From Pseudobutyrivibrio xylanivorans (GTDB lineage Bacteria > Bacillota > Clostridia > Lachnospirales > Lachnospiraceae), in assembly GCF_008935055.1 (NCBI RefSeq), contig NZ_CP043028.1, positions 2,820,501 to 2,884,500 of the forward strand: a stretch of 64,000 nucleotides of DNA. Direction: 5' to 3'. A program made the translations under genes and the position numbers. This document shows, in pieces, positions 1 to 9,349 of the stretch (position 1 is its first letter; each line of letters starts with the position of its first letter). The notes below the pieces were generated by a model. The model saw nothing but the letters and a program-made list of their open reading frames with translations, was not told where the DNA came from and ran no database searches.

Positions 1-437
1 CAAGAATTGCCTCCGGCTCTCCTACAATGTGGCAACATATTTTCCTAAGTAACAAAGATGCAGTTTTAAAATTGATAGATGATTATCAAGCTGAACTAAA
101 TAAATTTAGGGATGCAATTGCTGATGCTAATGCAGATGATATTCTTTCTCTTTGGACAAAGGCCAAAGATTATCGTGACTCCATCACCATTCCAGGCAAT
201 GCTTTGATTCGTATTTACGAATTATACTGCGATATCGATGATAGACCTGGTACTTTGGTTGGAGTTCTTCAGCTACTGGCAAATGCAGACATCAGTGTTA
301 AAAATATCGATATTATTCATAACAGAGAATTTGAGCCAGGTGTTCTTCGAATCGAATTTTACACAGATGAAGCCATGAAAAAGGCTCAGACTGTTTTAAC
401 ACACAATAATTACTACGTAAGACAAAGAACAAATTAA
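1..437 (+). CDS. tyrA: Prephenate dehydrogenase, C-terminal part (5' end outside the window)
   Basis: The reading frame is open from base 3 with no start codon, so this is the last 145 codons of a longer gene. It opens with [10 protein letters not shown], typical of the end of the TyrA dehydrogenase domain. A C-terminal ACT domain follows at roughly residues 65-140 of the visible part ([20 protein letters not shown]). TyrA oxidises prephenate to 4-hydroxyphenylpyruvate for tyrosine synthesis, and the ACT domain normally carries feedback control. The gene ends 15 bases before aroA, which suggests a shared aromatic amino acid operon. The assignment is firm for an ACT-containing TyrA, although the catalytic NAD domain is not visible. 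Confidence 0.88.
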   Translation, partial: RIASGSPTMWQHIFLSNKDAVLKLIDDYQAELNKFRDAIADANADDILSLWTKAKDYRDSITIPGNALIRIYELYCDIDDRPGTLVGVLQLLANADISVKNIDIIHNREFEPGVLRIEFYTDEAMKKAQTVLTHNNYYVRQRTN

Positions 438-452
438 AAGGATTTATGAGTT

Positions 453-1733
453 ATGACTATTACTAAGGTTAAAAGCCTAAAGGGCGAAATAACTGTTCCA
501 GGAGATAAATCAATTAGCCACCGTGGCGTTATGTTTGGCGCTATTTCTGAAGGTATAACAGAGCTTACCGGGTTTTTGGATGGTGCAGATTGCAGGTCTA
601 CCATCGCATGCTTTAGAGACATGGGGATTGATATAAAGCAAGAGTCGGACCATGTTGTAATTCACGGTAAAGGATTGCATGGTCTTACTGCGCCTAAGCA
701 AATGCTTGATGTTGGAAACAGCGGAACCACTACCAGACTTATTTCCGGAATTTTAGCTGGACAGCCATTTGTAAGCTCCTTAAATGGTGATGAATCTATA
801 CAGAAGAGGCCTATGGGAAGAATTATCACCCCTCTTTCACAAATGGGTGCTCATATTCGCTCAATCAAAAACAACAACTGCGCTCCTCTTGAAATTGGCG
901 GTAGTCCTTTAAAAGCTATCCATTATGACTCTCCTGTTGCTTCTGCTCAGGTAAAATCCTGTGTGCTTTTGGCTGGACTTTATGCTGATGGTATTACTTC
1001 TGTGACCGAGCCTGTAATATCTCGTAATCACTCTGAGCTTATGCTTTCAGGATTTGGCGCTGATATAAAGTCCGAAGGTTTGACAGCATCAATAGTTGGA
1101 AATCCAAAACTGGTTGGTCAAAAAATCGAAGTACCTGGCGATATTTCTTCAGCTGCATACTTTATTGTTGCAGGTCTTATATGCCCTAATGCTGATTTAT
1201 TAATTAAAAACGTAAATACGAATCCTACACGTGCAGGAATCATTAAAGTAGCCCAGGCCATGGGTGGAAATATAGAATTATTAAATGAACGAGTTGTAAG
1301 TGGTGAACCAGTAGCTGATATCCATGTAACTACAAGTGAGCTCCACGGATGCGAAGTTTCAGGTGAAATAATACCAGCCCTTATAGACGAAATCCCTGTA
1401 ATTGCAGTTATGGCTGCCTGTGCAACAGGTACTACTGTAATAAAGGATGCAGCAGAATTAAAAGTAAAAGAAAGCGACCGTATCGCTACAGTCACAGAGA
1501 ACCTCAAAAATATGGGTTGTGATATGACTCCTACTGATGACGGAATGATTATAAACGGTGGCAAGGTACTCCACGGCACTACCGTAAATACGTATATAGA
1601 TCACCGCATTGCCATGGCCTTTGCAATAGCAGGACTTGTAGCTGATGGAGAAACAACTTTTGACAACGAAGATTGTTGTTGTATTTCATATCCAGATTTC
1701 TTTAAAACATTAAATAACCTCACTAACCAATAA
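453..1733 (+). CDS. aroA: 3-phosphoshikimate 1-carboxyvinyltransferase (EPSP synthase)
   Basis: This 426-residue protein has the normal length for EPSP synthase, which transfers enolpyruvate from PEP to shikimate 3-phosphate, the sixth step of the shikimate pathway. Family motifs are clear: [14 protein letters not shown] near the N terminus, [13 protein letters not shown] and KVKESDRI in the second half. The start at 453 has AAAAGGA upstream. An earlier ATG at 446 is out of frame. The gene follows tyrA closely and ends in a strong terminator whose stem contains the stop codon. The next shikimate enzyme, AroC, is encoded separately at 49271. Confidence 0.97.
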   Translation: MTITKVKSLKGEITVPGDKSISHRGVMFGAISEGITELTGFLDGADCRSTIACFRDMGIDIKQESDHVVIHGKGLHGLTAPKQMLDVGNSGTTTRLISGILAGQPFVSSLNGDESIQKRPMGRIITPLSQMGAHIRSIKNNNCAPLEIGGSPLKAIHYDSPVASAQVKSCVLLAGLYADGITSVTEPVISRNHSELMLSGFGADIKSEGLTASIVGNPKLVGQKIEVPGDISSAAYFIVAGLICPNADLLIKNVNTNPTRAGIIKVAQAMGGNIELLNERVVSGEPVADIHVTTSELHGCEVSGEIIPALIDEIPVIAVMAACATGTTVIKDAAELKVKESDRIATVTENLKNMGCDMTPTDDGMIINGGKVLHGTTVNTYIDHRIAMAFAIAGLVADGETTFDNEDCCCISYPDFFKTLNNLTNQ

Positions 1734-1753
1734 AGTTAGTGAGGTACTTTTTT
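1718..1753 (+). terminator. Intrinsic terminator of tyrA-aroA
   Basis: A perfect 10-bp stem (CCTCACTAAC, 1718-1727, with GTTAGTGAGG, 1735-1744) has a 7-base loop and is followed by TACTTTTTT. The aroA stop codon lies in the loop and stem. The minus-strand gene ends just beyond, so the hairpin may act in both directions, but the T-tract favours the plus strand. Confidence 0.9.
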
Positions 1754-3053
1754 ACCAATGAGTCTTATGCTCATCAATTATTTTATTCGTCTCAAGATTA
1801 ATAAGATAAAAACCTTTAAGGCTTGCCTCTGTCTGACCCAAAGAATTTCCATTTTCATCGAGAGGCTCTGCCTCAAGTACAAGCTCTAAGCAGTCATTTC
1901 CATTCTCATCCTGCTTTAAGCCATTATCGTAGAGATTGTATTCATAGCTTTCATCCCTATAAACTGTTCCTCTAACATTTCCTTTTGCAGTATAGCTTAA
2001 ATTAAGATTGGAATAATAATCCTCAATTATTCCCTGCTCCTTGAGAAACCCAGCCAAAATAATCATGTCATTCATAATATCAATATCATTGTATGGCTCT
2101 GAGGATGCGTCAATTGAATAGTCCTCTTCATTGCTATAATCATAATCAGAATAGTCATCTGAGCTATAGTCATCATAATCATAGGAATCAATCAGTTCCT
2201 CATCAGCATCACTCCATCTAGGTTCATATCTTTCAAAACAGCTTACCAATTCACTCTTATAAATAAGGCAGCCTAAAAGAGAGAATATACAAAACAATAT
2301 AAAGAATGCTTTCTTATTTTGCTTGCCTTTTTTATGTATGGCAACAATAAGAGATACACCAAACGCATATATCAATGAAACTGATATGATAGAATCCAAA
2401 AGTGACAATCCAGTCAAAAACCTTTGAAAATATCTACCACAGGAAAGGTAATTTAAATCCATACCTATGAAAAATACACCATAGGCTAATAGTAAAGCAA
2501 AAATAATGATGACAAAGGGATTAGCTGCCTTTTGCTTGGCAAGTTTACTCTCATCAAAGTCTTGTTCCTCAGAATTAATCCATTCTTTTACAAGCTCTAA
2601 ATCATCATTCTTAAAAGATGCCGGAATTAAATCTACAGCCTGTCTACATTTTTCCTTATCACCCATCTTTGCATCAGCTACAGCCATTGATTTTAAGAAG
2701 AGCTTTTTATATCCTGGCGATTTGCAAAGTACATGCCTGTGATATAAATACAGGGTGTAATCATGCACTTCCTTGGGTACAAATGATAATAGCTTCTTTT
2801 TTGTAATATTTGCATAACCTGAAAGAAGTCCCACATAAAGTGTCAAAATCGATGCAAAGAATGAAATATTAAAGCTTCCATCAATATATAATCTAATGTA
2901 ATCCTTTAGATAATAATATCCAAGGAACAAAAGCAATCCGAAGTATAATAAAGATATTTTATGAACCAAAATAACTCTTTTGGCAATCTTCACTCCAACA
3001 CTTTCTTCATCAAGTAATGTGACATCAAACTCGCCTTGTTTATAGCAATTCAT
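1752..3053 (-). CDS. Unrecognised multi-pass membrane protein with an Asp/Tyr/Ser-rich linker
   Basis: This 433-residue protein belongs to no family I recognise. Hydrophobic segments lie near residues 33-50, 63-82, 178-198, 215-240 and 250-268. Between the second and third is a soluble stretch of about 90 residues with a helical, repeat-like character. After the last segment comes a very acidic low-complexity stretch, about residues 275-325, rich in D, Y, S and E. A polar C-terminal domain of about 100 residues follows, probably extracytoplasmic. The start at 3053 has GAGGAC about 10 bases upstream. It lies 14 bases downstream of the GH43 gene, so the two are probably cotranscribed. A cell-surface role is inference only. 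Confidence 0.7.
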   Translation of the reverse strand: MNCYKQGEFDVTLLDEESVGVKIAKRVILVHKISLLYFGLLLFLGYYYLKDYIRLYIDGSFNISFFASILTLYVGLLSGYANITKKKLLSFVPKEVHDYTLYLYHRHVLCKSPGYKKLFLKSMAVADAKMGDKEKCRQAVDLIPASFKNDDLELVKEWINSEEQDFDESKLAKQKAANPFVIIIFALLLAYGVFFIGMDLNYLSCGRYFQRFLTGLSLLDSIISVSLIYAFGVSLIVAIHKKGKQNKKAFFILFCIFSLLGCLIYKSELVSCFERYEPRWSDADEELIDSYDYDDYSSDDYSDYDYSNEEDYSIDASSEPYNDIDIMNDMIILAGFLKEQGIIEDYYSNLNLSYTAKGNVRGTVYRDESYEYNLYDNGLKQDENGNDCLELVLEAEPLDENGNSLGQTEASLKGFYLINLETNKIIDEHKTHW

Positions 3054-3067
3054 TTATTTAGTGTCCT

Positions 3068-4564
3068 CTATTCGCTAAAATTTAGATTTCGAAAATCAAC
3101 GACACCACCAAGATTCTTGGTTCCGTATGAAAATACGCCTATACGGTATCCCACGAAAACATCTAATGTAAACTCCATATCAAGTGGTTCTCCGAACTCA
3201 ATAAAGTCCGTGCCATCCATAGAATAATAGAAAAATGCCTTGTCATTATTTTCAAAATCGAAAACTATTCTAAGCCAAAAATGATTACAATTAAAGCCTT
3301 GAATTTCTGAAACATTTTGTCTAATCTCAGTCTCTTCTTTACGTGTCTGAGTGATATAGAATTCGCCGTTGGATTTTGCGAGACCTATAGTGCCATATTT
3401 CCCCATAAATGCAGCAAGACCAGCATAGTCTCCACCCTTCATACCAGAGAAATCACCTTCTATCGTAAATACGGATTTAGGTGTCACAGTTCTTTCGGTA
3501 AGAGTATTTCTAGCTGTAAGTAGATTATCTGCAAGCTGCGCATTTCTTAGACGAAGATAACCTTTTCTTTCAGTAAATGACCAAGCTTCATCAATCGGAT
3601 TATGATTCCATTGGAACTGTAAAGGTAAAATATCCTCATCATGCTCGAAAGTATCACCAGTAACTAGTGGCTCCGTGATAACTTCAGTAGCATCAATTTT
3701 GAAGCTAACAGGTGCCTTTCCATTGATGCCAATTACAGGCCAGTCCTCTTCCCATTTTAAAGGAAGCAAATATGGAATTCGACCAACAGCTCCGTGATCC
3801 TGAAACATCAGGCTATACCAGTTGCCATCATAGCCATCAATGATAACGCCCTGAGCAATACCGCAATTACGATAATTGCAAGCATCATCAAATATTACTC
3901 TTCTGTCAAAGGTTCCCTCAAGACTTGTTCCTCTATAGCAAATCTCTCTTCGCCTACTATTTCCGTAACCTTCATCCGGCCATTCAATAAAGCAAAGGTA
4001 AATATAGCCATTTCTAACGTATGCTCTACAACCTTCACAACGAAGCATAATATTGTTTCTATTGGTAGAAAACAGAAGCCTGTCTGTAGTATCTACAATA
4101 CCGGAAAAATCATGATTGAGCTCTGCAATACGAATATCGCCATTACCATAAACAAGATAAACTTTTTTTCTCCAAAATAGAAAGCTAGGATCATGCTTGA
4201 TACCAGCAATTTCTGCTCTTTCCCAATTAGACTTTTCAATGTCATCTGTATGAAAAATGAACGTCTTTTTTAAATCATTGCAGACGAATGCTGCATAGAA
4301 AATTCCATTGTAAAATGCAAGCGTAGTGGCCCATTGGCAAGCTCCATAAGCATTTTTTCCATTCTTAAGATTGTAAATATCATTATCAGCTATCTTGTCA
4401 AAGATGTATGACACAATCTCCCAATTCTTTAAATCCTTGGAACGAAGTATTGGTGCTCCAGGAATAAAAAACATTGTGGTGCTTACCATATAGTAATAGC
4501 CATTGGCTTTGATAATGTCTGGATCAGGCATATCAGAATTAATTAAAGGATTTGTGATTAGCAT
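3068..4564 (-). CDS. Glycoside hydrolase family 43 protein (beta-xylosidase/arabinofuranosidase type)
   Basis: The protein has 498 residues from the ATG at 4564, which has TTAGGAGA 9 bases upstream. Longer frames begin inside a dispersed repeat and are unlikely. Near the N terminus is MPDPDIIKANGYYYMVST, carrying the GH43 catalytic-base Asp. KHDPSFLF carries the second conserved Asp, and CEGCRAYVRNGYIYL the likely catalytic Glu. From about residue 310 a beta-sandwich domain typical of xylosidase-type GH43 enzymes is likely. No signal peptide is visible, so it probably acts on imported xylo- or arabino-oligosaccharides. Substrate specificity cannot be read from sequence. Confidence 0.88.
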   Translation of the reverse strand: MLITNPLINSDMPDPDIIKANGYYYMVSTTMFFIPGAPILRSKDLKNWEIVSYIFDKIADNDIYNLKNGKNAYGACQWATTLAFYNGIFYAAFVCNDLKKTFIFHTDDIEKSNWERAEIAGIKHDPSFLFWRKKVYLVYGNGDIRIAELNHDFSGIVDTTDRLLFSTNRNNIMLRCEGCRAYVRNGYIYLCFIEWPDEGYGNSRRREICYRGTSLEGTFDRRVIFDDACNYRNCGIAQGVIIDGYDGNWYSLMFQDHGAVGRIPYLLPLKWEEDWPVIGINGKAPVSFKIDATEVITEPLVTGDTFEHDEDILPLQFQWNHNPIDEAWSFTERKGYLRLRNAQLADNLLTARNTLTERTVTPKSVFTIEGDFSGMKGGDYAGLAAFMGKYGTIGLAKSNGEFYITQTRKEETEIRQNVSEIQGFNCNHFWLRIVFDFENNDKAFFYYSMDGTDFIEFGEPLDMEFTLDVFVGYRIGVFSYGTKNLGGVVDFRNLNFSE

Positions 4565-4589
4565 ACTATTATTTCTCCTAAGTTTATTC

Positions 4590-4636
4590 ACCTCATCAGT
4601 CAGCAAAGCTGACAGCTTCCCCTCAAGGGGAAGCCT
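4590..4636 (-). repeat. 47-bp dispersed double-hairpin repeat, copy 1
   Basis: This 47-bp sequence occurs identically at 9303-9349. It holds two short inverted repeats, GTCAGC-AAA-GCTGAC and CTTCCCCTC-AA-GGGGAAG. Here it lies between a terminator and the GH43 ribosome binding site, so it would form part of the GH43 leader RNA. It resembles small intergenic repeats I associate with Lachnospiraceae genomes, but this was not checked. Confidence 0.9.
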
Positions 4637-4650
4637 TCTTTAAGTATAAA

Positions 4651-4681
4651 AAAAACACACCTGTAATAAGGTGTGTTTTTT
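4651..4681. terminator. Bidirectional intrinsic terminator after the SEC-C gene
   Basis: The stem AAAACACACCT pairs with AGGTGTGTTTT around a GTAATA loop. It is flanked by A-runs on the left and T-runs on the right, so it works on either strand. It lies directly downstream of the minus-strand SEC-C gene and upstream of the GH43 leader. Confidence 0.9.
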
Positions 4682-4705
4682 GACTAATTTAGTAATATAA
4701 ATGAC

Positions 4706-5212
4706 TTATTTCTTACCGCAGCAGAACTTATACTTCTTACCAGAGCCGCATGGACATGGATCATTACGTCCAACCTTCTTCTCTGTACGGATGATAGTGT
4801 GCATATTCTTAGCTTCCTTAGTGAGAGCCTTAAGCTTGTCCTCATCAAAAATGTTTGCCCACTGTGGAAGTCCGTAAAGCCAATCAGCCTTTGCATCAAT
4901 CATGTTCTTGAAAAGCTTTTCCTTATCGAACTTAAGAGAAACAACTGTGTCCTCATCCATTGTCTCGATTGGGTTTGCCTCAACAAGGGAATCATTAATT
5001 CCATCAAGGAAACCAACCATAGGCATAACATCAATCTTATATTTCTCAGCGAGCTCTTTAACTGTACCCTTAACCTCTGTGTCTGGGTCCTCAAGAAGCT
5101 GCTCGTAAATGCCCTTCTCTAAAAGAAAATATTTCTGCCAGAATCTCTGTAAATCAGCCTGAGATTGATTCTGATTGTAGGCAATCTTTTGCCACTGTTC
5201 AAGTAAACTCAT
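4706..5212 (-). CDS. SEC-C motif protein (YecA/UPF0149-like)
   Basis: The protein has 168 residues from the ATG at 5212, which has GGAGAGG upstream. Longer frames start inside the intergenic hairpin region. The C terminus is [21 protein letters not shown] without its last lysine in the core motif: the SEC-C zinc-binding motif also found at the end of SecA, ending in CC for metal binding. The rest is helical and unassigned, starting [18 protein letters not shown] domains bind zinc and can contact ribosomes or SecB-like partners, but no specific role can be given. It appears to be a single-gene unit with its own terminator. Confidence 0.85.
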   Translation of the reverse strand: MSLLEQWQKIAYNQNQSQADLQRFWQKYFLLEKGIYEQLLEDPDTEVKGTVKELAEKYKIDVMPMVGFLDGINDSLVEANPIETMDEDTVVSLKFDKEKLFKNMIDAKADWLYGLPQWANIFDEDKLKALTKEAKNMHTIIRTEKKVGRNDPCPCGSGKKYKFCCGKK

Positions 5213-5275
5213 TTTATAATCCTCTCCAATATAATTATCAAATTCTGTGGTTTGCCACAGAAGTAATTTTAACAT

Positions 5276-5297
5276 AAAAGGCTACCAGAAGGTAGCC
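5276..5297 (-). terminator. Terminator of the NlpC/P60 gene
   Basis: The stem GGCTACC/GGTAGCC has an AGAA loop (5280-5297) and, on the minus strand, is followed by TTTTATGTT. It lies just past the stop codon of the NlpC/P60 gene. A second hairpin, TTCTGTGG/CCACAGAA, at about 5243-5262 lies in the following SEC-C leader. Confidence 0.8.
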
Positions 5298-5304
5298 CTA
5301 AATA

Positions 5305-6384
5305 TTAATCGTATAAAACACGGACACACTTAATTGGTGTACGATATGTATAATTTGAGATCTTGATACCATCACGCTTGTTTGATGCATGAACTATCTG
5401 TCCACCACCAATATAAATAGCAACGTGATTGATGCTCTTACCCTTTCCGTAGAAAATCAAATCACCAGGCTTAAGGTCTGAAGTAGAAATTGTAGTACCC
5501 TCATTTGCCTGAGCCTTTGATGAATGACTAAGGTATACGCCATACTGCTTCATAATCTGCATTGTAAATCCAGAACAGTCAACACCATTTGTAAGAGATG
5601 TACCACCCCAAACATAACGATTGCCGACAAACTGAAGAGCATACTCACATACAGCCATACGAACATCAGAAACGCCTGCGCCGTAACGAGCCTCTGTAAG
5701 AGTCATAGCTGTCTTTAGAGATAAATCAACATCAACATACTCCGCTGAAACATATCCCTCATCACCATCTACATCAACCTTAATCCACTCCTGATCCTGA
5801 GTGTTATCAAGTATTGCAATTTCTTCGCCTTCTGCAAGCTGATAGATAATCTCTGAGTCAGTATTGCCTTCTGCACGAACTCTAAGTCCACCAGTTGTAG
5901 CTGTAGCAACATACTCAGCAAGCTCAACAGCCTTATCCCAAGCCTCTGTACCAGTCAAAAGGTATTCAGAAAGAACGTAACCCTCAACCTCTCCAGACTT
6001 GATATAGCTCCAATCGCCATCTGTGCTGACGATTTCGCAGCCTGCATTTGCTGGAAACTTACCAACAAGCTTTGCATCAGCTGAAGCACTCTCACGAATA
6101 TTAAGATTTCCCTCTGTTACATTACAGATACCAAGATTCTTATAACCATAGATATCGCCAAGAGACTTTGCAGTAGCAACAGCGTTAGAATCTGTAACTG
6201 TTGCCTCTTCAAGTGATGACAAATCAACTGATGCTACAGAAACAGCACCTGCTGTAATAGATGCCTCTGTAGAAACCTCAGATGATTCAGTTGTATTTTT
6301 ATTTGCCTGTGTATCATATGCAAAATCAAGCATAAGCATAGTCGCACAAGCAATAGAAAAAGCTGAAGCAATACGTTTCTTCAT
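5305..6384 (-). CDS. Secreted NlpC/P60 cell-wall endopeptidase with two SH3b domains
   Basis: The protein has 359 residues from the ATG at 6384, which has TTGGAGG 6 bases upstream. A signal peptide begins MKKRIASAFSIACATMLML. Two bacterial SH3 domains follow at roughly 90-155 and 165-230 (GNLNIRESASADAKLV; GGLRVRAEGNTDSEI). The NlpC/P60 domain covers about 245-359, with catalytic Cys in VDCSGF, His in INHVAIYIGGG and a third polar residue in IVHASN. Such enzymes cut stem peptides of peptidoglycan outside the cell, and the SH3b domains bind the wall. It is probably monocistronic, with a consensus promoter and its own terminator. Confidence 0.93.
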   Translation of the reverse strand: MKKRIASAFSIACATMLMLDFAYDTQANKNTTESSEVSTEASITAGAVSVASVDLSSLEEATVTDSNAVATAKSLGDIYGYKNLGICNVTEGNLNIRESASADAKLVGKFPANAGCEIVSTDGDWSYIKSGEVEGYVLSEYLLTGTEAWDKAVELAEYVATATTGGLRVRAEGNTDSEIIYQLAEGEEIAILDNTQDQEWIKVDVDGDEGYVSAEYVDVDLSLKTAMTLTEARYGAGVSDVRMAVCEYALQFVGNRYVWGGTSLTNGVDCSGFTMQIMKQYGVYLSHSSKAQANEGTTISTSDLKPGDLIFYGKGKSINHVAIYIGGGQIVHASNKRDGIKISNYTYRTPIKCVRVLYD

Positions 6385-6422
6385 AAAACCTCCAATAAAA
6401 ACCATAACACGAAACTTTTGAC

Positions 6423-6451
6423 AGTATATCAAGTTTATTTGACGATGTCAA
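6423..6451 (-). promoter_or_regulatory. Sigma-A type promoter of the NlpC/P60 gene
   Basis: On the minus strand TTGACA (6446-6451), a 17-base spacer and TATACT (6423-6428) form a near-consensus promoter. The predicted start is about 30 bases before the gene's ATG. It supports the start codon chosen at 6384. Confidence 0.85.
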
Positions 6452-6469
6452 TATTTTGTAATAATTATG

Positions 6470-7393
6470 TCATATTTGCTTGTTAAAGTATGCTTTAGCT
6501 GTGATTTTATCGGCATTCATCTGCTCTTTTAACTGTTCAATAGATTCAAATTTCATTTCAGGTCTAAGGAAGCTTTTGAAGGTAACCTTTACATAACGCC
6601 CATATAAATCACCATTGTAATCCAAAATATGAGTCTCAATGCCAACTATGTTTTTGTCTGAAACAGAAGGCTTTGTACCTACATTAGTAACACCATGATA
6701 GATACGACCATCGAAATCTATTGTGGTAACATAAACACCAAACTTAGGAACAAGCTTAATTTTCTCAGGCATAATATTGATAGTAGGAATACCGATTGTA
6801 TGGCCAAGATGCGCGCCATGCACTACCTCGCCCCATACAAAGTACTCGTAACCAAGCATATCATTTACAACATCAATGTGGCCTTCCTTAAGCTCTTCAC
6901 GAATATAAGTACTACTAATGTCTCGATTATTCTGCTGAATTTTCTCGATAACCTTATATTCAAAGCCCAACTTTGAAGAAAGCTCAGTTAGAAGCTGAAC
7001 ATTTCCTGCGCCCTTGTAACCAAAGGTAAAATCTGAGCCTGAAATCATATATTTCATATTTATATTTTCAACAAGAAACCTAATGAAGCTTTCAGCATCT
7101 GTCTGCATCAAACGCTCATCAAAAGGGCACTCAATGAGGTAGTCAAGGCCACCATCATCAAGCATAAACATCCTCTCCTTATTTGTAATAAGACAAGGAG
7201 AATTATCCTTTTCAAGTGCAATTCTAGGAGAATTGGTAAAGGTAATCAGACAAGACTTAAGGCCTTGCTGCTTCTTAGAAATGATATCAGTTGTAAGAAG
7301 TGTGTGCCCTCTGTGGACACCATCAAATTTGCCTACAGTGACAGCTGTAGGCTCTGAGATTTTTGTGTCAAATAGTGAATGTAAATACTCCAT
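6470..7393 (-). CDS. ribF: Bifunctional riboflavin kinase/FAD synthetase
   Basis: This 307-residue protein has the usual length. The N-terminal FAD synthetase domain has GKFDGVHRGHTLL and ISSTYIREEL. The C-terminal riboflavin kinase domain has VVHGAHLGHTIGIPTIN and GVTNVGTKPSV, followed by the conserved ETHILDYNGDLYG. It turns riboflavin into FMN and then FAD. It is the last gene of the rimP-nusA-infB-rbfA-truB operon, 5 bases after truB, the usual position in Firmicutes. Confidence 0.97.
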   Translation of the reverse strand: MEYLHSLFDTKISEPTAVTVGKFDGVHRGHTLLTTDIISKKQQGLKSCLITFTNSPRIALEKDNSPCLITNKERMFMLDDGGLDYLIECPFDERLMQTDAESFIRFLVENINMKYMISGSDFTFGYKGAGNVQLLTELSSKLGFEYKVIEKIQQNNRDISSTYIREELKEGHIDVVNDMLGYEYFVWGEVVHGAHLGHTIGIPTINIMPEKIKLVPKFGVYVTTIDFDGRIYHGVTNVGTKPSVSDKNIVGIETHILDYNGDLYGRYVKVTFKSFLRPEMKFESIEQLKEQMNADKITAKAYFNKQI

Positions 7394-7398
7394 AACAA

Positions 7399-8304
7399 TT
7401 ATTCTAGAAACATCTTCTCCAATACAAATTTAGAATCCTTATAAGTGTAAATTCCAAGGAATCTGTTATCCGGAAGGAATACTCTATAACGTGCATCCTC
7501 CTCAAAACTGCTGACAGCTTCAGCAAAAACCATCTCAGATGGGATTTTGCCACCATTCATAGCTATTTTTAAGGCCTCTTCTGTTGGAATAACAAAAACT
7601 GTTCCCAACCCCTCAAAAACATCCGCAATGCTAATCATGATGCCGTCTATATTTCCATTTTTAGCAATTTTCTCTATCTCATCCAAGGTCTTGGCATCAG
7701 AGATATCAAACTGACTAACTCTGGTACGGACAAGTGATTTCATTGCACAACCACAGCCAAGAAGCTGACCAATATCGTGGCAAAGAGAACGAATATAAGT
7801 ACCTTTGCTGCAATGAATTCGAATTGAAACCTCAGGCAAAGACATGTCTAAAATGTCAATGCTAAAAATGGTAACTGGTCTGGCCTTACGCTCCACTTCC
7901 TTGCCCTCTCTGGCAAGCTCATAAAGCTTCTTGCCGTTGACCTTTAGTGCTGAATACATAGGAGGAACCTGCATAATGTCTCCTACAAATGAATTAATAG
8001 CACCTTCAACTTCCACCTCTGTGGAAGTAACTGACTTTCTCTCGAGAATCCTTCCACTCATATCATAAGTGTCAGTTTCTACTCCCAAAAGCATAACACA
8101 CTCGTAAACCTTATCCTTGTCTGTCAGCATATCACAAAGCTTTGTAGCCTTCCCAACACAAACTGGAAGAACTCCGGTTGCATCTGGATCAAGGGTGCCT
8201 GTGTGTCCTATTTTCTTTATTTTTAAAATGCCTCGAAGCTTTGCAACCACATCGAAGGATGTGAAGCCTGCCTCCTTATAGACATTAATAATTCCGCTAT
8301 TCAA
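7399..8304 (-). CDS. truB: tRNA pseudouridine(55) synthase
   Basis: This 301-residue protein makes pseudouridine 55 in the T-loop of tRNAs. It begins with GIINVYKEAGFTSFDVV, followed by the catalytic-Asp motif HTGTLDPDATGVLPVCVG. Later family motifs include SALKVNGKKLYELAREG and CSKGTYIRSLCHDIG. It is 4 bases after nrnA and 5 before ribF in the translation-factor operon. Length and motifs are complete. Confidence 0.97.
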   Translation of the reverse strand: MNSGIINVYKEAGFTSFDVVAKLRGILKIKKIGHTGTLDPDATGVLPVCVGKATKLCDMLTDKDKVYECVMLLGVETDTYDMSGRILERKSVTSTEVEVEGAINSFVGDIMQVPPMYSALKVNGKKLYELAREGKEVERKARPVTIFSIDILDMSLPEVSIRIHCSKGTYIRSLCHDIGQLLGCGCAMKSLVRTRVSQFDISDAKTLDEIEKIAKNGNIDGIMISIADVFEGLGTVFVIPTEEALKIAMNGGKIPSEMVFAEAVSSFEEDARYRVFLPDNRFLGIYTYKDSKFVLEKMFLE

Positions 8305-8308
8305 TATG

Positions 8309-9283
8309 TTATATTCCTAACTCGTCAAACTGTACTTTGACCATTTCTACTATTTCTGCAATAACTGACCATGGGTCCTTTGTGGCAACAGAAAAACCAG
8401 CAGCCTTCTTGTGTCCGCCACCGCCATACTTGCCAGTTATAACAGTCAAATCAACATCACCAGTCGCTCTTGTGCTGCCCTTGAAATCACCATCCTCAAG
8501 CTCATAAAGGAAAACTGCAACCTCTACACCAGTTGTATCACGAAGCTGTTGAACGATGCCCTCTAAGTGCTTGCTCTGTGCACCATATTCAGCCATATCC
8601 TCTGCTGTAATAACTGCAGCAATGATTCTTCCATCTTCAAATGTCTTGCAATTCAAAAGAGCTTTACCTAGCATGCGATTTTGAATCATGGTCTTAGCGT
8701 AATAGGTATCTGTACAAATCTTTGGATAATCAATCCCCTTTGTCATTAAAAAGCCTGCTGCGTCCATTGTGGACTCTGTAGTGCAGGAATACTGAAACAC
8801 TCCAGTATCATGAATAATACCTGTATAAAGACATTCTGCAATGTCCTTTGTGATTTTGTCCTTGCCAATCTGATTGTAAATCAGCTCACAGGTAGAGCTG
8901 TCATCAGGAATTATATATGAAAACTCGGCAAAGCCACCATTAGTAAGATGATGATCAATACATACAGTATGAGCTGCTCTTGAAAAGAAAGGAGCAACAT
9001 CACCAAGACGATGACTCTCACTACAGTCTAGTGCAATGAAAAGATCAAAGGTCTGTGACTCATCTACTGTATGTATGTCCTCAATCTTATCAGCATTTTT
9101 AAAGAACTTAAAAATGTTTGGAATAGGATCAAGATAGACATGAACTTCTTTCTCTGGGAAATATGTAACTATGTAATTGTACATTGCCATGCAGGAACCA
9201 ACACAGTCACCGTCTGGACGAATGTGACCGCTGATACCGATAGCCTTTGAGTTTGATATTAGTAAGTCAAAATTTTTAATCAT
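8309..9283 (-). CDS. nrnA: DHH/DHHA1 phosphoesterase, NanoRNase/pAp phosphatase
   Basis: The protein has 324 residues. The DHH domain shows the metal-binding motifs RPDGDCVGS, DCSESHRLGD and CIDHHLTN. The DHHA1 domain ends with GKYGGGGHKKAAGF. NrnA degrades short oligoribonucleotides and 3'-phosphoadenosine 5'-phosphate. It sits between rbfA and truB, its usual neighbours in Firmicutes. The 47-bp repeat fills the gap to rbfA. Confidence 0.93.
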   Translation of the reverse strand: MIKNFDLLISNSKAIGISGHIRPDGDCVGSCMAMYNYIVTYFPEKEVHVYLDPIPNIFKFFKNADKIEDIHTVDESQTFDLFIALDCSESHRLGDVAPFFSRAAHTVCIDHHLTNGGFAEFSYIIPDDSSTCELIYNQIGKDKITKDIAECLYTGIIHDTGVFQYSCTTESTMDAAGFLMTKGIDYPKICTDTYYAKTMIQNRMLGKALLNCKTFEDGRIIAAVITAEDMAEYGAQSKHLEGIVQQLRDTTGVEVAVFLYELEDGDFKGSTRATGDVDLTVITGKYGGGGHKKAAGFSVATKDPWSVIAEIVEMVKVQFDELGI

Positions 9284-9302
9284 GTCTAATCTCCTATCTT
9301 AC

Positions 9303-9349
9303 ACCTCATCAGTCAGCAAAGCTGACAGCTTCCCCTCAAGGGGAAGCCT
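9303..9349 (-). repeat. 47-bp dispersed double-hairpin repeat, copy 2
   Basis: This copy is identical to 4590-4636. It lies between rbfA and nrnA inside the translation operon and overlaps the last two bases of the rbfA stop codon. Both copies have the same orientation relative to transcription, so both would be carried in mRNA. Confidence 0.9.

Noticed and set aside
4565..4606. Upstream start of the GH43 gene inside the 47-bp repeat
   Set aside because: It is a TTG within the repeat, with no ribosome binding site; the ATG at 4564 has TTAGGAGA.
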